Numbered from the stretch's first letter, positions 33,341 through 41,878 are shown. The stretch: DNA of 64,000 bases from UBA5976 sp037137575 (GCA_037137575.1 JBAXKB010000003.1:1-64000); one strand, 5' to 3'. A program made the numbers and translations. Notes: generated by a model from the sequence alone, not told the origin.

Positions 33341-34444
33341 CTGTTCACGCCACTTGCTAATGGGTTACCGGATTTTCCATGGGACCGTATCGCGGGGGCT
33401 GCGGAACTAGCACGGAGTCATCCTGATGGAATTATCGATTTATCAATTGGCACTCCCGTTGACCCAACCCCAAGCGTAATTACCGAAGCGTTAAAAGCAG
33501 CAGCAAATGCGCCAGGGTATCCAACTGCGGTGGGCACAGTTGAACTGCGCCAAGCATGGTCTGATTGGGCGCAAAAAGCACTTGGCGTAACTGTTGGCCT
33601 TGATGAAATTTCACCAACAATCGGCTCAAAAGAAATAGTGGCTTGGCTACCGACCATTTTGGGACTTGGGCCAGAGCACACGGTTGCAATTCCAGAGTTG
33701 GCTTATCCAACATATGCAGTTGGTGCGCAGATGGCTCGAGCGAATTTTCTCACCTACAACCATGCCGAAGAGATTCCGGCCGAAACCGCTTTAATCTGGG
33801 TTAACAGTCCGAGTAATCCAACCGGCGAAGTGAAAACAGTTTCGCATCTAAGCGCCGTTGTCGCTCGAGCTCGAGAAATCGGCGCTGTAGTTGTAAGTGA
33901 CGAATGTTATGTCGAACTGGGTTGGGATGTAGATCCGGTTTCAATCCTGCACCCTGATGTAGTTGGCAACAGTAACGAATCTGTACTGGCAGTTCACTCA
34001 CTTTCCAAGCGCTCAAACTTGGCTGGTTATCGCTCAGGTGCTGTATTAGGTGACAAGCGATTGATCGCAGATATCTTGGCACTGCGCAAACACGCCGGCA
34101 TGCTTTTGCCGAGCCCAATTCAGGCCGCAACTGTGGCGGCCCTTGGCGACTCAGCTCATGTGGTTCAGCAGCGTGATGTCTATCACAATCGACGAAAAGT
34201 TCTAAAGGCTATGGTCCTTGATGCTGGTCTGCAGATTCACCACTCCCAAGCAGGGCTCTACCTTTGGGTAACGGCGGCAAAGCCGTGTTTAGAAACCGTG
34301 TCTTTGCTTGCAGTTGTTGGCATTTTGTGTGCTCCGGGCGATTTTTATGGCCCAGCAGGATCAAACCATGTTCGGATGGCCCTCACTGCCTCTGACGAAC
34401 GCATCGCTGCGGTTGGCCAAAGACTGGCTTCATTACCGCTCTGA
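33341..34444 (+). CDS. dapC: Succinyldiaminopimelate aminotransferase, non-canonical start
   Basis: PLP-dependent class I aminotransferase of the succinylase branch of diaminopimelate and lysine synthesis. Homologous sequence runs in frame from about 33341: LPDFPWDRIAGAAELARSHP, IDLSIGTPVDPTPSVI and APGYPTAVGT are characteristic DapC N-terminal motifs. They lie upstream of the first ATG/GTG/TTG of the frame (GTG 33530). The frame is open back to a TGA at 33296-33298, and the best start candidate is CTG 33341, five bases after the ferredoxin stop, with AGGG at 33328-33331. That gives 367 residues, normal for DapC. The PLP lysine is in HSLSKRSNLAGYRSG. dapD and dapE lie 1.3 to 3.4 kb downstream. 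Confidence 0.9.
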   Translation: MFTPLANGLPDFPWDRIAGAAELARSHPDGIIDLSIGTPVDPTPSVITEALKAAANAPGYPTAVGTVELRQAWSDWAQKALGVTVGLDEISPTIGSKEIVAWLPTILGLGPEHTVAIPELAYPTYAVGAQMARANFLTYNHAEEIPAETALIWVNSPSNPTGEVKTVSHLSAVVARAREIGAVVVSDECYVELGWDVDPVSILHPDVVGNSNESVLAVHSLSKRSNLAGYRSGAVLGDKRLIADILALRKHAGMLLPSPIQAATVAALGDSAHVVQQRDVYHNRRKVLKAMVLDAGLQIHHSQAGLYLWVTAAKPCLETVSLLAVVGILCAPGDFYGPAGSNHVRMALTASDERIAAVGQRLASLPL

Positions 34445-34476
34445 CCTGCCATTAGTGCGTGGTGGGTGTGTCCTAG

Positions 34477-34482
34477 TAAGTT
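34477..34482 (+). promoter_or_regulatory. -10 element of leaderless gltA promoter
   Basis: TAAGTT lies seven bases before the ATG at 34490 and supports it over the in-frame TTG or GTG-type starts upstream. Confidence 0.5.
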
Positions 34483-34489
34483 TAGGTTT

Positions 34490-35773
34490 ATGCCTGATGC
34501 AATTTTAAATTTTGGGGACTCCCGAATCGACCTGCCAGAGGTCAAAGCCACCGTTGGTTCTAATGGATTGAACGTTAACAATCTGCTCAAGGAAACAGGT
34601 GATGTTGCCCTCGACTACGGATTCATGAACACAGCGTCATGTGCCTCAAGTATCACTTACCTTGATGGCGACCAGGGCATTCTTCGTTACCGCGGATATC
34701 CAATTGAACAGTTGGCCGATAAGAGTTCGTTCACCGAAGTTTCTTACCTATTGATTTACGGTGAATTGCCAACTGCAAGCCAGCTGACTGAATTCGAATC
34801 TCAAATTAGTCGCCACACCATGATCCATGAGGACATGCGCCGCTTCTTTGGTGGTTTTCCACGCGATGCGCATCCGATGCCGGTTCTTTCAAGTGCGGTT
34901 AGCGCGCTGTCAACTTTCTATCAGGATTCTCTTGACCCGTTTGATCCGTATCAGGTTGAAGTTTCCACTATTCGCTTGATGGCAAAGATGCCAACACTTG
35001 CGGCCTACGCACATAAGAAAACAGTTGGCCAGCCGTTTGTTTATCCAGATAACAACTTGAGCTATGTACAAAACTTAATGAAGATGACTTTCGGGGTGCC
35101 TGCTGAAGAGTACATCGTTGATGATGTCGTAGTGAAAGCGCTAGACATGCTCTTCATTTTGCATGCCGATCATGAGCAGAATTGTTCAACTTCCACCGTT
35201 CGTATGGTGGGTTCATCTCACGCCAACCTATTTGCCTCAGTATCAGCTGGCATCAATGCACTATTTGGTCCACTTCACGGTGGAGCGAATCAGGCAGTAC
35301 TTGAAATGTTGCAGGGGATAAAAGATTCTGGCGAGGGCGTTCAGGCATTCATCAACAAAGTTAAGAACAAAGAAGATGGCATCCGCCTAATGGGCTTTGG
35401 ACATCGTGTTTACAAGAATTACGATCCACGCGCAGCTATCGTTAAACGTCATTGCGAAGATATCTTGACTCGTCTTGGTGTTCAGGACCCACTATTTGAT
35501 ATTGCTCGCGAACTTGAAGAAGCAGCTTTGGCTGATGACTTCTTCATTAGCCGCAAGCTATATCCAAATGTCGATTTCTACACTGGCTTGATTTACCGTG
35601 CCGTTGGTTTCCCAACTCCAATGTTCACTGTGATGTTTGCACTTGGTCGCTTACCAGGTTGGATTGCCCAATGGCACGAAATGATCAATGATCCCGCAAC
35701 AAAGATTGGCCGTCCACGTCAGGTCTATGTTGGTCAAGATGCGCGCGATTACACGCAAATTACTAGCCGTTAA
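34490..35773 (+). CDS. gltA: Citrate synthase
   Basis: Condenses acetyl-CoA and oxaloacetate at entry to the TCA cycle. From the ATG at 34490 it has 427 residues, the long type II (hexameric, gram-negative-like) form. Motifs are GILRYRGYPIEQLA, the His-containing HADHEQNCSTSTVR and GPLHGGANQAVLEML, GFGHRVYKNYDPRA, and the Asp-bearing GLIYRAVGFP region. The TAAGTT -10 element lies seven bases before the chosen start. The stop overlaps the convergent dapD stop by four bases. Its place between dapC and dapD interrupts what is otherwise a lysine gene neighbourhood. Confidence 0.95.
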   Translation: MPDAILNFGDSRIDLPEVKATVGSNGLNVNNLLKETGDVALDYGFMNTASCASSITYLDGDQGILRYRGYPIEQLADKSSFTEVSYLLIYGELPTASQLTEFESQISRHTMIHEDMRRFFGGFPRDAHPMPVLSSAVSALSTFYQDSLDPFDPYQVEVSTIRLMAKMPTLAAYAHKKTVGQPFVYPDNNLSYVQNLMKMTFGVPAEEYIVDDVVVKALDMLFILHADHEQNCSTSTVRMVGSSHANLFASVSAGINALFGPLHGGANQAVLEMLQGIKDSGEGVQAFINKVKNKEDGIRLMGFGHRVYKNYDPRAAIVKRHCEDILTRLGVQDPLFDIARELEEAALADDFFISRKLYPNVDFYTGLIYRAVGFPTPMFTVMFALGRLPGWIAQWHEMINDPATKIGRPRQVYVGQDARDYTQITSR

Positions 35774-36693
35774 TTAGCGTGTAGAGCTGCGTTCAAGCCG
35801 CCCCAAGATCCTTCGCGAGCAACAGCTTCTAGAGCTCCAGTTAGCGAATTGCGTCGGTACAACAAGCCAGTTGCCCCAGAAAGTTCGCGACCTTTCACTA
35901 CTTGGCCATCAGGCAAGGTAATTTTCGATCCACCTGTTATGTAGCAGCCGGATTCAATTAGACAGTTATCGCCAAGTGAAATACCAACACCGGCATTAGC
36001 GCCGACTAAGCAATTCTTAGCAATTGTGATCATCTCTTTGCCGCCACCTGAGAGCGTACCCATGATGCTTGCCCCACCGCCGATGTCTGAGCCATCGCCC
36101 ACAACAACGCCAGCTGAAATCCGACCTTCGACCATGCTGACCCCCAGCGTGCCGGCATTGAAATTAACAAAACCTTCGTGCATCACTGTTGTGCCGTCGG
36201 CCAAGTGTGCGCCCAGTCGGACGCGATCAGCATCTGCGATCCGCACACCACTTGGTACCACATAGTCAACCATTCGTGGGAATTTGTCGACGCCAAAAAT
36301 TGTGATGTGCTGGCCCTTGCTACGAGCTTGCAGTTGCGCAGCTGAAAGATTGTTTACGGCAATTGGCCCAAGTGATGTCCATGCAACATTGGCGAGTAAT
36401 CCAAAGATGCCATCCAAGTTAATACTGCGCGGAGCCTTCAACCGGTGTGAAAGTAGGTGCAACCGCAGGTAGGCATCGGCTGCATCAACTGGAGCAGCGC
36501 CAAGATCATCAATAACTGTTGTGATGACTTCAACGCGGACTGCGCGAATGTCATCGGTATCGATGCCACGTTCAAGACCACTAACAGGCTTGGCACTTGC
36601 AGATAGCGCCGGTTCTGGATACCAAACATCAAGTAAGGACCCATCAGAATATGTCGCTAAACCTATGGCAGATGCGCTTTCATGCTGTGACAT
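35770..36693 (-). CDS. dapD: Tetrahydrodipicolinate N-succinyltransferase (actinobacterial type)
   Basis: Transfers succinyl from succinyl-CoA to tetrahydrodipicolinate in diaminopimelate synthesis. It has 307 residues and matches the Mycobacterium-type DapD. The N-terminal domain is followed by a left-handed beta-helix of hexapeptide repeats from about 160 to 260, such as VRIADADRVRLGAHLADGT and NCLVGANAGVGISLGDNC. FVNFNAGTLG is diagnostic. A GAGGAG ribosome-binding site lies four bases before the ATG. It is divergent from dapE, and the 60-bp gap between them holds a perfect palindrome (36710-36724). Confidence 0.95.
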   Translation of the reverse strand: MSQHESASAIGLATYSDGSLLDVWYPEPALSASAKPVSGLERGIDTDDIRAVRVEVITTVIDDLGAAPVDAADAYLRLHLLSHRLKAPRSINLDGIFGLLANVAWTSLGPIAVNNLSAAQLQARSKGQHITIFGVDKFPRMVDYVVPSGVRIADADRVRLGAHLADGTTVMHEGFVNFNAGTLGVSMVEGRISAGVVVGDGSDIGGGASIMGTLSGGGKEMITIAKNCLVGANAGVGISLGDNCLIESGCYITGGSKITLPDGQVVKGRELSGATGLLYRRNSLTGALEAVAREGSWGGLNAALHAN

Positions 36694-36709
36694 GAGACTC
36701 CTCTATGTG

Positions 36710-36724
36710 TTGGCTATTAGCCAA
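36710..36724. promoter_or_regulatory. Palindromic operator candidate between dapD and dapE
   Basis: TTGGCTA-T-TAGCCAA is a perfect 7-1-7 palindrome in the 60-bp gap between two divergent lysine-pathway genes. It is placed to affect both promoters. Confidence 0.5.
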
Positions 36725-36741
36725 TAAAACCTCTACACCAC

Positions 36742-36747
36742 TACGGT
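36742..36747 (+). promoter_or_regulatory. -10 element of leaderless dapE promoter
   Basis: TACGGT lies six bases before the GTG at 36754. Confidence 0.6.
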
Positions 36748-36753
36748 AGTCGT

Positions 36754-37860
36754 GTGGAGTCTTTGTTACTTAACCTAGGTGCTGATGTCGCAGATATCAC
36801 TATGCAACTAGTCAATGTGGCGAGTGTCTCTGGCGATGAGGCCGCGCTTGCCAACGCTGTTCAAGCCGAACTAGAACGTTGTGATTGGCTGTCGGTTACT
36901 CGAATCTCAAACACTGTTATTGCCCGCACTAATTTGGGCCACTCAAAGCGGGTTGTCTTAGCTGGGCATCTCGACACAGTTCCACCAGCTAACAACACCA
37001 GCGCCATCCGAGTGCCAGCCGGTGGCAACCTGCCAACTGGTGAATCAGTGGATGAAGAAGTTATCTTTGGGCTCGGTAGTTGTGACATGAAATCTGGAGT
37101 TGCTGTTGCACTAAAAACAGCAGTGACAGTTAGCGATCCAAATGTAGATGTAACTTATATTTTTTATGAATGTGAAGAAGTAGATAGTTCTCGCAACGGG
37201 CTAGCTTTGGTTAGCAAAGTGGCGCCGGAATTACTTACTGCCGACATCGCAGTTCTACTCGAACCATCCAATGCCGGAATTGAAGCGGGTTGCCAAGGAA
37301 CGTTACGTGCACAAATTACGGCAACAGGTGTTCGGGCTCATAGTGCGCGATCTTGGCACGGTAAGAATGCAATTCATGAATTGGCACCGGCGTTGGTTAT
37401 CTTGGCTAACTTTGAACCGGACCGGGTATTAGTTGATGGACTTGAATATCGCGAAGGACTAAACGCAGTCGGAATTAGTGGCGGTATAGCTGGAAATGTT
37501 ATTCCTGATTCAGCCATGCTAACTGTAAATTATCGTTACGCACCAAGTGTTAGCGCGGGGGACGCCGAAGCCAAGATTATCCAAATTTTTTCCGGGTTCG
37601 ATGTTGAGATAGTGGATAATGCACCAGGTGCATTACCTGGCTTAAGTGAACCCGCATTAGCGAATTTACTTGAGCAAGTGGGCGGTGATGTCGTTGCGAA
37701 ATTTGGTTGGACCGACGTTTCTAGATTCGCCGAGTTAGGTATTCCGGCAGTAAATCTTGGTCCAGGAAACCCAGGTTTGGCACACAGCGCTGGTGAACAC
37801 GTTCCAGTTAGTCAGATCTATCGCACCGCCGAACTCATTAATCAGTGGCTAGTTAAATAA
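36754..37860 (+). CDS. dapE: Succinyl-diaminopimelate desuccinylase
   Basis: Zinc M20-family hydrolase releasing succinate from N-succinyl-diaminopimelate. It has 368 residues. Metal-binding motifs are VLAGHLDTVPP, FGLGSCDMKSGVAVAL and IFYECEEVDSSRNG, and the late His is in GLAHSAGEHVP. The domain between about 175 and 285 is the usual dimerisation domain. The GTG start is set by the TACGGT -10 element six bases upstream. It is followed by the LOG gene with a 36-base gap and its own promoter element. The order dapD, dapE, LOG matches Mycobacterium (from memory). Confidence 0.94.
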   Translation: MESLLLNLGADVADITMQLVNVASVSGDEAALANAVQAELERCDWLSVTRISNTVIARTNLGHSKRVVLAGHLDTVPPANNTSAIRVPAGGNLPTGESVDEEVIFGLGSCDMKSGVAVALKTAVTVSDPNVDVTYIFYECEEVDSSRNGLALVSKVAPELLTADIAVLLEPSNAGIEAGCQGTLRAQITATGVRAHSARSWHGKNAIHELAPALVILANFEPDRVLVDGLEYREGLNAVGISGGIAGNVIPDSAMLTVNYRYAPSVSAGDAEAKIIQIFSGFDVEIVDNAPGALPGLSEPALANLLEQVGGDVVAKFGWTDVSRFAELGIPAVNLGPGNPGLAHSAGEHVPVSQIYRTAELINQWLVK

Positions 37861-37884
37861 CAGGTTCGGGTTGCCATTAGGCGC

Positions 37885-37890
37885 TAGCGT
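37885..37890 (+). promoter_or_regulatory. -10 element of leaderless LOG-gene promoter
   Basis: TAGCGT lies six bases before the ATG at 37897. Confidence 0.55.
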
Positions 37891-37896
37891 GGAACT

Positions 37897-38709
37897 ATGA
37901 ATTCACGCCAATCACATAATGAGTCACAGCGCCAAGGTCCCGTAATCAGACGTGGCCACGCAAAACGCAAGGGAACAACAGATCAACGACTGTTGGATAG
38001 CCATGGGCCAGCCGAATGGCTACATCAAGACCCATGGCGGGTCATGCGGATTCAGTCTGAGTTTGTTAACGGTTTCGGCGCACTTGCCGATCTTGGGCCA
38101 GCATTTAGCATTTTTGGTAGCGCTCGCACTCCGAGCGATCACCCTGAATATTTACAGGCGCAGGAATTAGCCAACAAACTTTCAAATCTGGGCTACAGCG
38201 TCATCACCGGTGGCGGTCCAGGGATTATGGAAGCCGCAAATAAAGGATGTATGGCTGGCCCCGGTATTTCTGTTGGGCTTGGAATTGAATTGACCTTTGA
38301 GCAAAGCATGAATGAATACATTGAACTTGGTATTGATTTCCGCTACTTCTTTGCTCGCAAAACAATGTTCATTAAATATGCTCAAGGCTTTGTTGTATTC
38401 CCTGGCGGCTACGGAACTTTTGATGAACTTTTTGAAGCATTAACTTTGGTGCAAACCAAAAAAGTGACTTCATTTCCAATCGTCTTAATTGGTACAAAAT
38501 ACTGGGGCGCGATGGTCGAATGGTTAAAATCCACAGTCGCTGCCGAGAACAAAATCTCACCTGAAGACGTAGATATGCTGCACATCACCGATGATGTTGA
38601 TGAGGCGATCGAGATTCTGATGCAAGCTGCAACGCATCGCAAGGCGCTCGTTGACGAGCGCGGTGTTATCCGCGGTGGTGGCAATGAGGCACCTTCAGGT
38701 ACCGTGTAG
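37897..38709 (+). CDS. LOG-family Rossmann-fold nucleotide-binding protein (TIGR00730-like)
   Basis: Member of the lysine-decarboxylase-like LOG family. Tested members are nucleoside 5'-monophosphate phosphoribohydrolases that release a free base such as a cytokinin. It has 270 residues. Family motifs are FSIFGSARTP, VITGGGPGIMEAANKG and the catalytic FPGGYGTFDELFE. A basic N-terminal tail of about 45 residues precedes the domain (GHAKRKG and similar). It occupies the position of Rv1205, which is linked to cytokinin production (from memory). The true substrate here is unknown. Confidence 0.9.
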   Translation: MNSRQSHNESQRQGPVIRRGHAKRKGTTDQRLLDSHGPAEWLHQDPWRVMRIQSEFVNGFGALADLGPAFSIFGSARTPSDHPEYLQAQELANKLSNLGYSVITGGGPGIMEAANKGCMAGPGISVGLGIELTFEQSMNEYIELGIDFRYFFARKTMFIKYAQGFVVFPGGYGTFDELFEALTLVQTKKVTSFPIVLIGTKYWGAMVEWLKSTVAAENKISPEDVDMLHITDDVDEAIEILMQAATHRKALVDERGVIRGGGNEAPSGTV

Positions 38710-38711
38710 TA

Positions 38712-39158
38712 ATGACTCATTTGGAATTACGCGTTGACATCCAGGCTCCAGCACAGGCGGTATGGGATGCAATGACATCCTGGACCGATCAAGGCAAATG
38801 GATGATGGCAACTAAAGTTGAATCACAGGATGGTGATGGCCGACATGTTGACGCACGAATTAGCGCTTTCACTGGCTTTGGACCAATCGGCATCCTGGAC
38901 ACTATGACGATCACCGAGTGGAATCCGCCTACTGTTTGCAAAGTGGTACATACTGGCAACATCGTGCGCGGTACTGGGGAATTCGTAGTTGAACCGATTC
39001 ACGAGCAGGCTGCTACTTTTATCTGGGCTGAAGACCTAGAAATTCCCCTTGGAGTCATTGGGAAATTGGGCTTTTTATTGATAAAGCCAGCATTTTTGTT
39101 TGGCATCAGACGCTCCTTGGCAAAGTTCGCACATTTAGTGGAAATTGGCCAAATTTAG
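38712..39158 (+). CDS. SRPBCC-family protein
   Basis: START/Bet v1-fold protein of 148 residues, expected to bind a hydrophobic ligand in a deep cavity. The opening LRVDIQAPAQAVWDAMTSW and the mid-part TITEWNPPTVCKVVHTG fit the polyketide cyclase/dehydrase-like branch. No catalytic residues are clear. The ATG lies two bases after the LOG-gene stop, so the two are probably translated from one message. Function unknown. Confidence 0.85.
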   Translation: MTHLELRVDIQAPAQAVWDAMTSWTDQGKWMMATKVESQDGDGRHVDARISAFTGFGPIGILDTMTITEWNPPTVCKVVHTGNIVRGTGEFVVEPIHEQAATFIWAEDLEIPLGVIGKLGFLLIKPAFLFGIRRSLAKFAHLVEIGQI

Positions 39159-39231
39159 GGATTTCTTAACCACCCGATTCTTTGGGATAATGGGGAACTA
39201 GTTAAATGCTCTAATTGAAAGAGGTCCTCTT

Positions 39232-39429
39232 ATGGCTGCAATGAAGCCACGTACCGGAGACGGTCCGATGGAATGCCCAAAAGAGGGACGTAGTTACGTA
39301 TTGCGAGTCCCACTTGAAGGTGGCGGACGTTTAGTTGTTGAACTCAACGCGCAAGAAGTAAAAGATTTAAGTGTTGTCTTGGCCGACACCGTAACTGGAA
39401 TGCCAAAGACTCCGGCTAAGAAGAAATAG
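39232..39429 (+). CDS. DUF3117 family protein
   Basis: Conserved 65-residue actinobacterial protein beginning MAAMKPRTGDGPMECPKEGR, with a middle segment YVLRVPLEGGGRLVVELNAQE and a Lys-rich end. This family (Rv1211 in Mycobacterium, from memory) is highly conserved and of unknown function. An AAAGAGG ribosome-binding site lies before the ATG, one of the few clear ones in this stretch. It is convergent with the methyltransferase gene with only two bases between stops. Confidence 0.92.
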   Translation: MAAMKPRTGDGPMECPKEGRSYVLRVPLEGGGRLVVELNAQEVKDLSVVLADTVTGMPKTPAKKK

Positions 39430-39431
39430 TT

Positions 39432-40085
39432 TTAACGTCGCACTGCGACTAGCAAACCATCGCCCATCGGTATCAATGATCCGACTAGCTCATCATTTTT
39501 TGACAGGGCATTAACGGCGGTTCTAACGGACACTGTTTCTGCATCTCGCTGCGCTGGGTCAGCAACTCGGTCTGACCAAAGAGCGCGATCAACAATTAAT
39601 AGGCCACCTTGGCGGAGCAAAGTCATGGCGCTTTCAATATTTGATTCAAGCTCAAGCGGACGACCAGAAATTAAAACAATGTCGTATGCATACTCGGTTA
39701 AGCGATCAAGAACTTCACTTACTCGCCCATTAATTAGACGTACGCGCTTTGCTGGAATTCCAGACTCGGCAAGGGCGTCTTTAGCGATTACCTGATGCTC
39801 TGCTTCGCTATCCACACTGGTTAATACGCCATAAGGATTCATGCCTTCTAATAGCCAGAGCGCAGAAATGCCGGCGCCGGTGCCAATTTCAACGACATTG
39901 CGAGCATCGATTGCCGCAGCTAGTAAGCGAAGTATGCTGCCAGCACCTGGGCTAACAGCCGCACAGCCAATCTCAGCGGCCCGTGCGCGCGCCCCGGTGC
40001 GAGCTGCATCTTCAGGGGCCCAAGCTTCCGCGAAGTCCCATGAAGCTTTGTGTAGTGCCAAAATGCGTGGATCAGTTGGTGCCAT
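39432..40085 (-). CDS. Class I SAM-dependent O-methyltransferase (caffeoyl-CoA type)
   Basis: Methyltransferase of 217 residues. The SAM-binding loop is VVEIGTGAGISALWLLEG, followed by VLTSVDSEAEHQ and YDIVLISG. The C-terminal metal-binding Asp of many relatives is at LIVDRALWSDRV. Substrate unknown. I choose the ATG at 40085 because TACGCT sits seven bases upstream and MAPTDPRILALHKAS is a natural family start; an in-frame start at 40166 would add 27 unlike residues. It matches Rv1220c, which faces sigE-rseA-htrA in Mycobacterium, but here htrA follows directly. Confidence 0.88.
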   Translation of the reverse strand: MAPTDPRILALHKASWDFAEAWAPEDAARTGARARAAEIGCAAVSPGAGSILRLLAAAIDARNVVEIGTGAGISALWLLEGMNPYGVLTSVDSEAEHQVIAKDALAESGIPAKRVRLINGRVSEVLDRLTEYAYDIVLISGRPLELESNIESAMTLLRQGGLLIVDRALWSDRVADPAQRDAETVSVRTAVNALSKNDELVGSLIPMGDGLLVAVRR

Positions 40086-40092
40086 GTAAGTA

Positions 40093-40098
40093 AGCGTA
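40093..40098 (-). promoter_or_regulatory. -10 element of leaderless O-methyltransferase promoter
   Basis: On the minus strand TACGCT lies seven bases before the ATG at 40085. Confidence 0.5.
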
Positions 40099-40177
40099 CG
40101 ACCCATGTTTGGATTCTGTGAAGATTGACCCACCACTGCGTCACATCGTGTTGATATGGGCAACAATTAGGGGTAAG

Positions 40178-40191
40178 AGCAAGTACTTGCT
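40178..40191. promoter_or_regulatory. Palindrome upstream of htrA
   Basis: AGCAAGTACTTGCT is a perfect 14-bp palindrome 32 bases before the htrA ATG, inside the 137-bp gap between the methyltransferase and htrA. It is a candidate operator. Confidence 0.45.
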
Positions 40192-40222
40192 GTGAAAAGT
40201 TTGAAGTGAGGAAATTGTCACC

Positions 40223-41536
40223 ATGACAGAGAGTCATAACGAGCACGTGGGCCAGCCTGAAGCGGCGCCAGATTCTGCAGATTTCACGCCAACAGGTCCA
40301 ACTGATAGCGCGACTGCAGACTCAGTTGATGTCTTGGCCGCTGGCGCACCCGGATCAGATTCAGCGGACGTAACCGCTGTTCCTGCGCCCACTGCAGCAG
40401 ATGCAGACGCTGGTCAAGTTCTAGGAGCTACCTGGGTTTATCAGCCAAAGCCGTCATCGCCAGAATCTAAGTGGAATCGCCCGGTACTTGCTGCGGTAAT
40501 CGCAGGACTAATTGCCGGCTTTTTAGGCGGGGCAGCGGGTTACCATTTGGCAGCTACGGTTGCCAATAATTCCGGCACTTATACAAACCTAATTTCCACA
40601 CCTGGCGACACCTCACCGCGCCCGGATGGCTCGATTGCAAACATTGCTAAAAATGTTTTACCAGTTGTAGTTTCGATTGATGTTTCGTCTGCATCTGGCG
40701 AAGGCACAGGCTCTGGTTTTGTCATCAAGACCACGAACACTTGGTCTTATGTTTTGACGAACAACCACGTTGTGGTGGGCGCAGGATCATCAGCTCGAAT
40801 TACGGTTCATTTTCAAAATCAAAAATCTATCGGAGCCAGCATTGTTGGTCGGGATCCGTCCTACGATTTAGCGGTACTAAAGATTGCTGCTGCAAACTTG
40901 CCTGTTGCCACATTAGGAAATTCAGATGATGTTGTCGTCGGGGATACCGCAATCGCCATAGGTTCGCCGCTGGGATTAAGTGGAACAGTTACCTACGGAA
41001 TCATCTCGGCGCTCAATCGCCCGGTAACCGCTGGTTCCAGCGGTGACTCATCGTTTATCAATGCGATTCAAACTGATGCCGCAATCAATCCAGGTAATTC
41101 AGGTGGTCCACTGGTGAATGCACGGGGTCAGGTAATCGGCATTAACTCAGCGATTGCCACTCTAGGCTCAACTTCACTTGGCGCAGAATCTGGCAGCATC
41201 GGACTTGGTTTTTCGATCCCAATCAACGAAGCGAAGCGAGTTGCAACTGAACTTATGCAAACTGGTTCGTCGACTCATCCGATCATTGGAATCTCAGTAG
41301 ATATGCGTTACACCGGGGTGGGCGCAAAAGTTAGCGAAATTACCCCTGGTGGACCGGCGCAGAATACAGACCTTAAGCCAGGCGATGTAATTACCGCTAT
41401 CGATGGAGATCTCGTAAACGATGGCACTGAATTGATAGTCAAAATTCGGGCCCGTAATTCAGGCGATAAAGTTGTACTCACGCGACGAAATAATTCTGAT
41501 GTCACAGTGGTCTTAGCGTCTAAAGCGTCTAATTAA
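40223..41536 (+). CDS. htrA: HtrA/DegP-like membrane-anchored serine protease
   Basis: Envelope quality-control protease of 437 residues. An acidic, Ala-rich cytoplasmic N-terminus (1-85) is followed by one membrane helix (about 88-112). The trypsin-like domain has His in VLTNNHVVVG, Asp in DPSYDLAVLKI and Ser in INPGNSGGPLVN. One PDZ domain lies at the C-terminus (ISVDMRYTGVGAKVSEIT, then LKPGDVITAIDGD). TGAGGAAA provides a ribosome-binding site. tatB follows 15 bases later, as in Mycobacterium htrA-tatB, but the usual upstream sigma factor and anti-sigma genes are missing. Confidence 0.95.
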   Translation: MTESHNEHVGQPEAAPDSADFTPTGPTDSATADSVDVLAAGAPGSDSADVTAVPAPTAADADAGQVLGATWVYQPKPSSPESKWNRPVLAAVIAGLIAGFLGGAAGYHLAATVANNSGTYTNLISTPGDTSPRPDGSIANIAKNVLPVVVSIDVSSASGEGTGSGFVIKTTNTWSYVLTNNHVVVGAGSSARITVHFQNQKSIGASIVGRDPSYDLAVLKIAAANLPVATLGNSDDVVVGDTAIAIGSPLGLSGTVTYGIISALNRPVTAGSSGDSSFINAIQTDAAINPGNSGGPLVNARGQVIGINSAIATLGSTSLGAESGSIGLGFSIPINEAKRVATELMQTGSSTHPIIGISVDMRYTGVGAKVSEITPGGPAQNTDLKPGDVITAIDGDLVNDGTELIVKIRARNSGDKVVLTRRNNSDVTVVLASKASN

Positions 41537-41551
41537 GAGGGGAAAACTCGA

Positions 41552-41878
41552 ATGCTTGGTGTTGGCTTTCCGGAACTTTTCTTTATTGCTGTTATTGCAC
41601 TGGTGATTTTTGGCCCAAATCGTTTGCCGGAAATTGCGCGCAGTGCCGGTAGCGGTATCCGACGAGCACGAGCATTTCTGGCTAATGCTATGGAATCACT
41701 TGATGAAGAAGCTAAAGGCATCACAAATTTCGCTACCGAACTACAAAGTCTGACGCCACGGGGCATCATGAATCAAGTACTGGCATCAGATAATTCATCG
41801 CGGCAAAATAGCGATACGCCGCCAGTTCGGGTTAGCCGTAATAATTTGCGAACTGACTTCGATCCAGATGCGACTTAA
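41552..41878 (+). CDS. tatB: Sec-independent translocase subunit TatB
   Basis: Twin-arginine translocase component of 108 residues. The N-terminal FPELFFIAVIALVIFGPNRL has the conserved Glu before the single helix and the FGP hinge, followed by an amphipathic helix (LPEIARSAGSGIRRARAFL) and a polar tail. Position directly after htrA favours TatB over TatA. The ribosome-binding site GAGGGG lies upstream of the ATG. It overlaps the convergent mrp gene by four bases. TatC and TatA are not in the window. Confidence 0.9.
   Translation: MLGVGFPELFFIAVIALVIFGPNRLPEIARSAGSGIRRARAFLANAMESLDEEAKGITNFATELQSLTPRGIMNQVLASDNSSRQNSDTPPVRVSRNNLRTDFDPDAT

Noticed and set aside
33299..33530. Frameshift or pseudogene explanation for dapC
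   Set aside because: The whole homologous region is in one uninterrupted frame with all catalytic motifs; only the start codon is abnormal.
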